Below are positions 13,726 to 14,952 of a DNA stretch of 14,952 bases, one piece after another. This DNA comes from an uncultured Actinomycetes bacterium (GTDB lineage Bacteria; Actinomycetota; Acidimicrobiia; Acidimicrobiales; RAAP-2), in NCBI GenBank assembly GCA_903826715.1, contig CAIKFN010000160.1:1-14952 (forward strand). Direction: 5' to 3'. A program made the position numbers and the translations under genes. Under the pieces are notes generated by a model. It worked only from the letters and a program-made list of their open reading frames with translations. It had not been told where the DNA came from and made no database searches. The stretch's first letter is position 1. Every line of letters begins with the position of its first letter.

Positions 13726-14952
13726 TAACGATTCCTTGAGCGGTAGAGCGCTCGCGCTCCAGATGCATCCTTCGCGAGACGCTTTGTTAGGTAGAGACCT
13801 TCCAAGATGAACTCTGTCGCTGCTGCTATTTCTCCGCTGCTGGCGTTAGGACCAGCTACACGAGCAACTGGTCCAGCTAGAGCTGGCATGGCAGCTAGAA
13901 CATTTAGGTAATCCTGGTCTGGAAGATCATCACCAGTATGAACAATTACTTCGTCGTTGAATGACTCAACAATGAGTGGTGCTTCTTCGAGCAATACGGT
14001 TTCTGAGAAGCACTGGCGAACTGCAAGTGCTACGAGTGCCGCAATAACTTGGTCAGAGTCACCATCGTCCATGGTGTCAAATTCGATCTTGCCCTGCGTT
14101 GACTGGACCATCGCGCTAAGGTCGCTCACCCGAGGGACGACTGTTTCGTCATTTGTTCGAAGTGTGCGTCGCAGCGCATTAGCAATAACCGTCTCATAGT
14201 TCGCGATTGAAAGTCGCACTGATACACCTGAACGCTGACTAATGACGTGGCTCTTACGTGCCACGTGACTTACACGAGCGACAATGTCTTCAATAAACCA
14301 AGGGACCACAATTGGCTTAGGTGACGTTGGTAGCTTCGCTTCCATTTTGATGATCTCAATTTCTGTTGAGATTTCATATGGGTAGTGCGTGCGGATCTGT
14401 GAACCGAAACGGTCCTTCAGCGGCGTAATAAGTCGACCACGGTTGGTGTAGTCCTCAGGGTTTGCGGTTGCAACAACAAGCACGTCGAGGTCGAGGCGAA
14501 CAAGGTGCCCTCGAATCTGAACGTCACGCTCTTCAAGAACATTGAGAAGTCCTACCTGAATACGTTCTGAAAGGTCAGGGAGTTCGTTCATTGCGAAGAT
14601 GCCACGGTTCGACTTAGGGACGAGTCCATATGAAAGCGCACGAGGGTCATCGAGGAAGAGTCCTCCCGCAACCTTGATGGGATCAACTTCACCAATGAGG
14701 TCCGCCATTGATGTGTCTGGTGAAGCAAGCTTCTCTGCGAACCTGCGTGTACGGTGCACCCACGAGATAGGTGTGTCGTCACCCTTTTCAGCGACAAGTT
14801 CAATTGCGTACGCAGAAATTGGTGCGAATGGATCGTCTCGAACTTCAGAACCCTGCACGATTGGCAGCCATTCATCAAGTAGTTCAACGAGTGAGCGAAT
14901 CATTCGGGTCTTTGCTTGTCCACGCTCGCCTAGCAAGATGATGTCGTGACCA
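13725..14952 (-). CDS. AAA+ ATPase, MoxR / magnesium-chelatase ChlI-like (Rv0958-like), 5' end outside window
   Basis: The frame is open to the right edge, so the true start is not seen; 408 residues are present. Counting from the edge, Walker A is GERGQAKT (8-15), the Walker B region GIFAMNELPDL (117-127), sensor 1 ATANPED (161-167), with TNRGRLITPLKDRFGSQIRTHYP following. LASPDTSMADLIGEVDPIKVA is typical of the group annotated as magnesium chelatase in actinobacteria (Rv0958), although no bacteriochlorophyll or cobalamin genes are present. It more likely works as an AAA ring that remodels or activates a protein with its VWA partner. The TTG at 14936 would cut off residues just before Walker A and is not a believable start. 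The TAG stop overlaps the VWA start. Confidence 0.92.
   Translation of the reverse strand, partial: GHDIILLGERGQAKTRMIRSLVELLDEWLPIVQGSEVRDDPFAPISAYAIELVAEKGDDTPISWVHRTRRFAEKLASPDTSMADLIGEVDPIKVAGGLFLDDPRALSYGLVPKSNRGIFAMNELPDLSERIQVGLLNVLEERDVQIRGHLVRLDLDVLVVATANPEDYTNRGRLITPLKDRFGSQIRTHYPYEISTEIEIIKMEAKLPTSPKPIVVPWFIEDIVARVSHVARKSHVISQRSGVSVRLSIANYETVIANALRRTLRTNDETVVPRVSDLSAMVQSTQGKIEFDTMDDGDSDQVIAALVALAVRQCFSETVLLEEAPLIVESFNDEVIVHTGDDLPDQDYLNVLAAMPALAGPVARVAGPNASSGEIAAATEFILEGLYLTKRLAKDASGARALYRSRNR

Noticed and set aside
14934..14936. TTG as start of the AAA+ ATPase
   Set aside because: It lies two codons before the Walker A motif. Upstream codons remain open and give GHDII, which fits the family, so the start is beyond the right edge.
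1..14952. CRISPR arrays, insertion sequences, prophage or integration sites
   Set aside because: No regularly spaced repeats, transposase or integrase motifs or terminal inverted repeats were seen. The only phage-like signal is the C-terminal motif of one host-like protein.

Overview
The window reads as chromosomal DNA of an actinobacterium (Actinomycetota). The marks are two WhiB-type iron-sulfur regulators, a UPF0182 membrane protein beside a PDZ/Lon-like protease and a zincin_2-family protein, a DivIVA-type coiled-coil protein, a monomeric NADP isocitrate dehydrogenase, and an AAA+/VWA pair of the mycobacterial Rv0958/Rv0959 kind. Base composition looks balanced by eye (not counted), which is low for the phylum. 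Gene packing is very tight: convergent genes share or abut stop codons three times and no gene-free stretch exceeds about 155 bases. A compact aquatic lineage, perhaps Acidimicrobiia, is an inference only.

Layout. 1-1036 (minus) is the N-terminal part of monomeric isocitrate dehydrogenase, cut by the left edge. Upstream of it lie a perfect hairpin (1081-1109), an initiator tRNA-fMet (1130-1206) and its promoter (1222-1251). 1255-7021 (minus) looks like one operon, transcribed in the order PDZ/Lon-like protease, DivIVA-like coiled-coil protein with a cysteine/histidine tail like phage Mu F-type head proteins, and UPF0182 seven-helix membrane protein. 6977-7651 (plus) is a HEAT-repeat protein whose start overlaps the protease start head to head. 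7648-8652 (minus) is a divergent MreB-like actin, and 8703-9830 (plus) is a zincin_2-family protein that seems to have lost its zinc-binding motif. 9827-10105 (minus) is a small unknown protein. 10261-11335 (plus) holds a WhiB gene and a single-domain glutamate formiminotransferase. 11336-11611 (minus) is a WhiB2-like gene with a palindromic upstream region. 11731-14952 (minus) is a translationally coupled AAA+ ATPase / VWA pair, with the ATPase cut by the right edge.

The most interesting part is 4177-9830. In mycobacteria UPF0182, PDZ/Lon protease and zincin_2 protein are close neighbours in this same divergent orientation (Rv3193c-Rv3194c-Rv3195, from memory). Here a DivIVA-like protein, a HEAT protein and a degenerate MreB-like protein lie among them. 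Two of the proteins (actin-like and zincin-like) have lost residues expected to be needed for catalysis. This suggests a membrane-associated, cytoskeleton-linked module built partly from pseudoenzymes. That is a hypothesis from context; no function is shown by the sequence alone.
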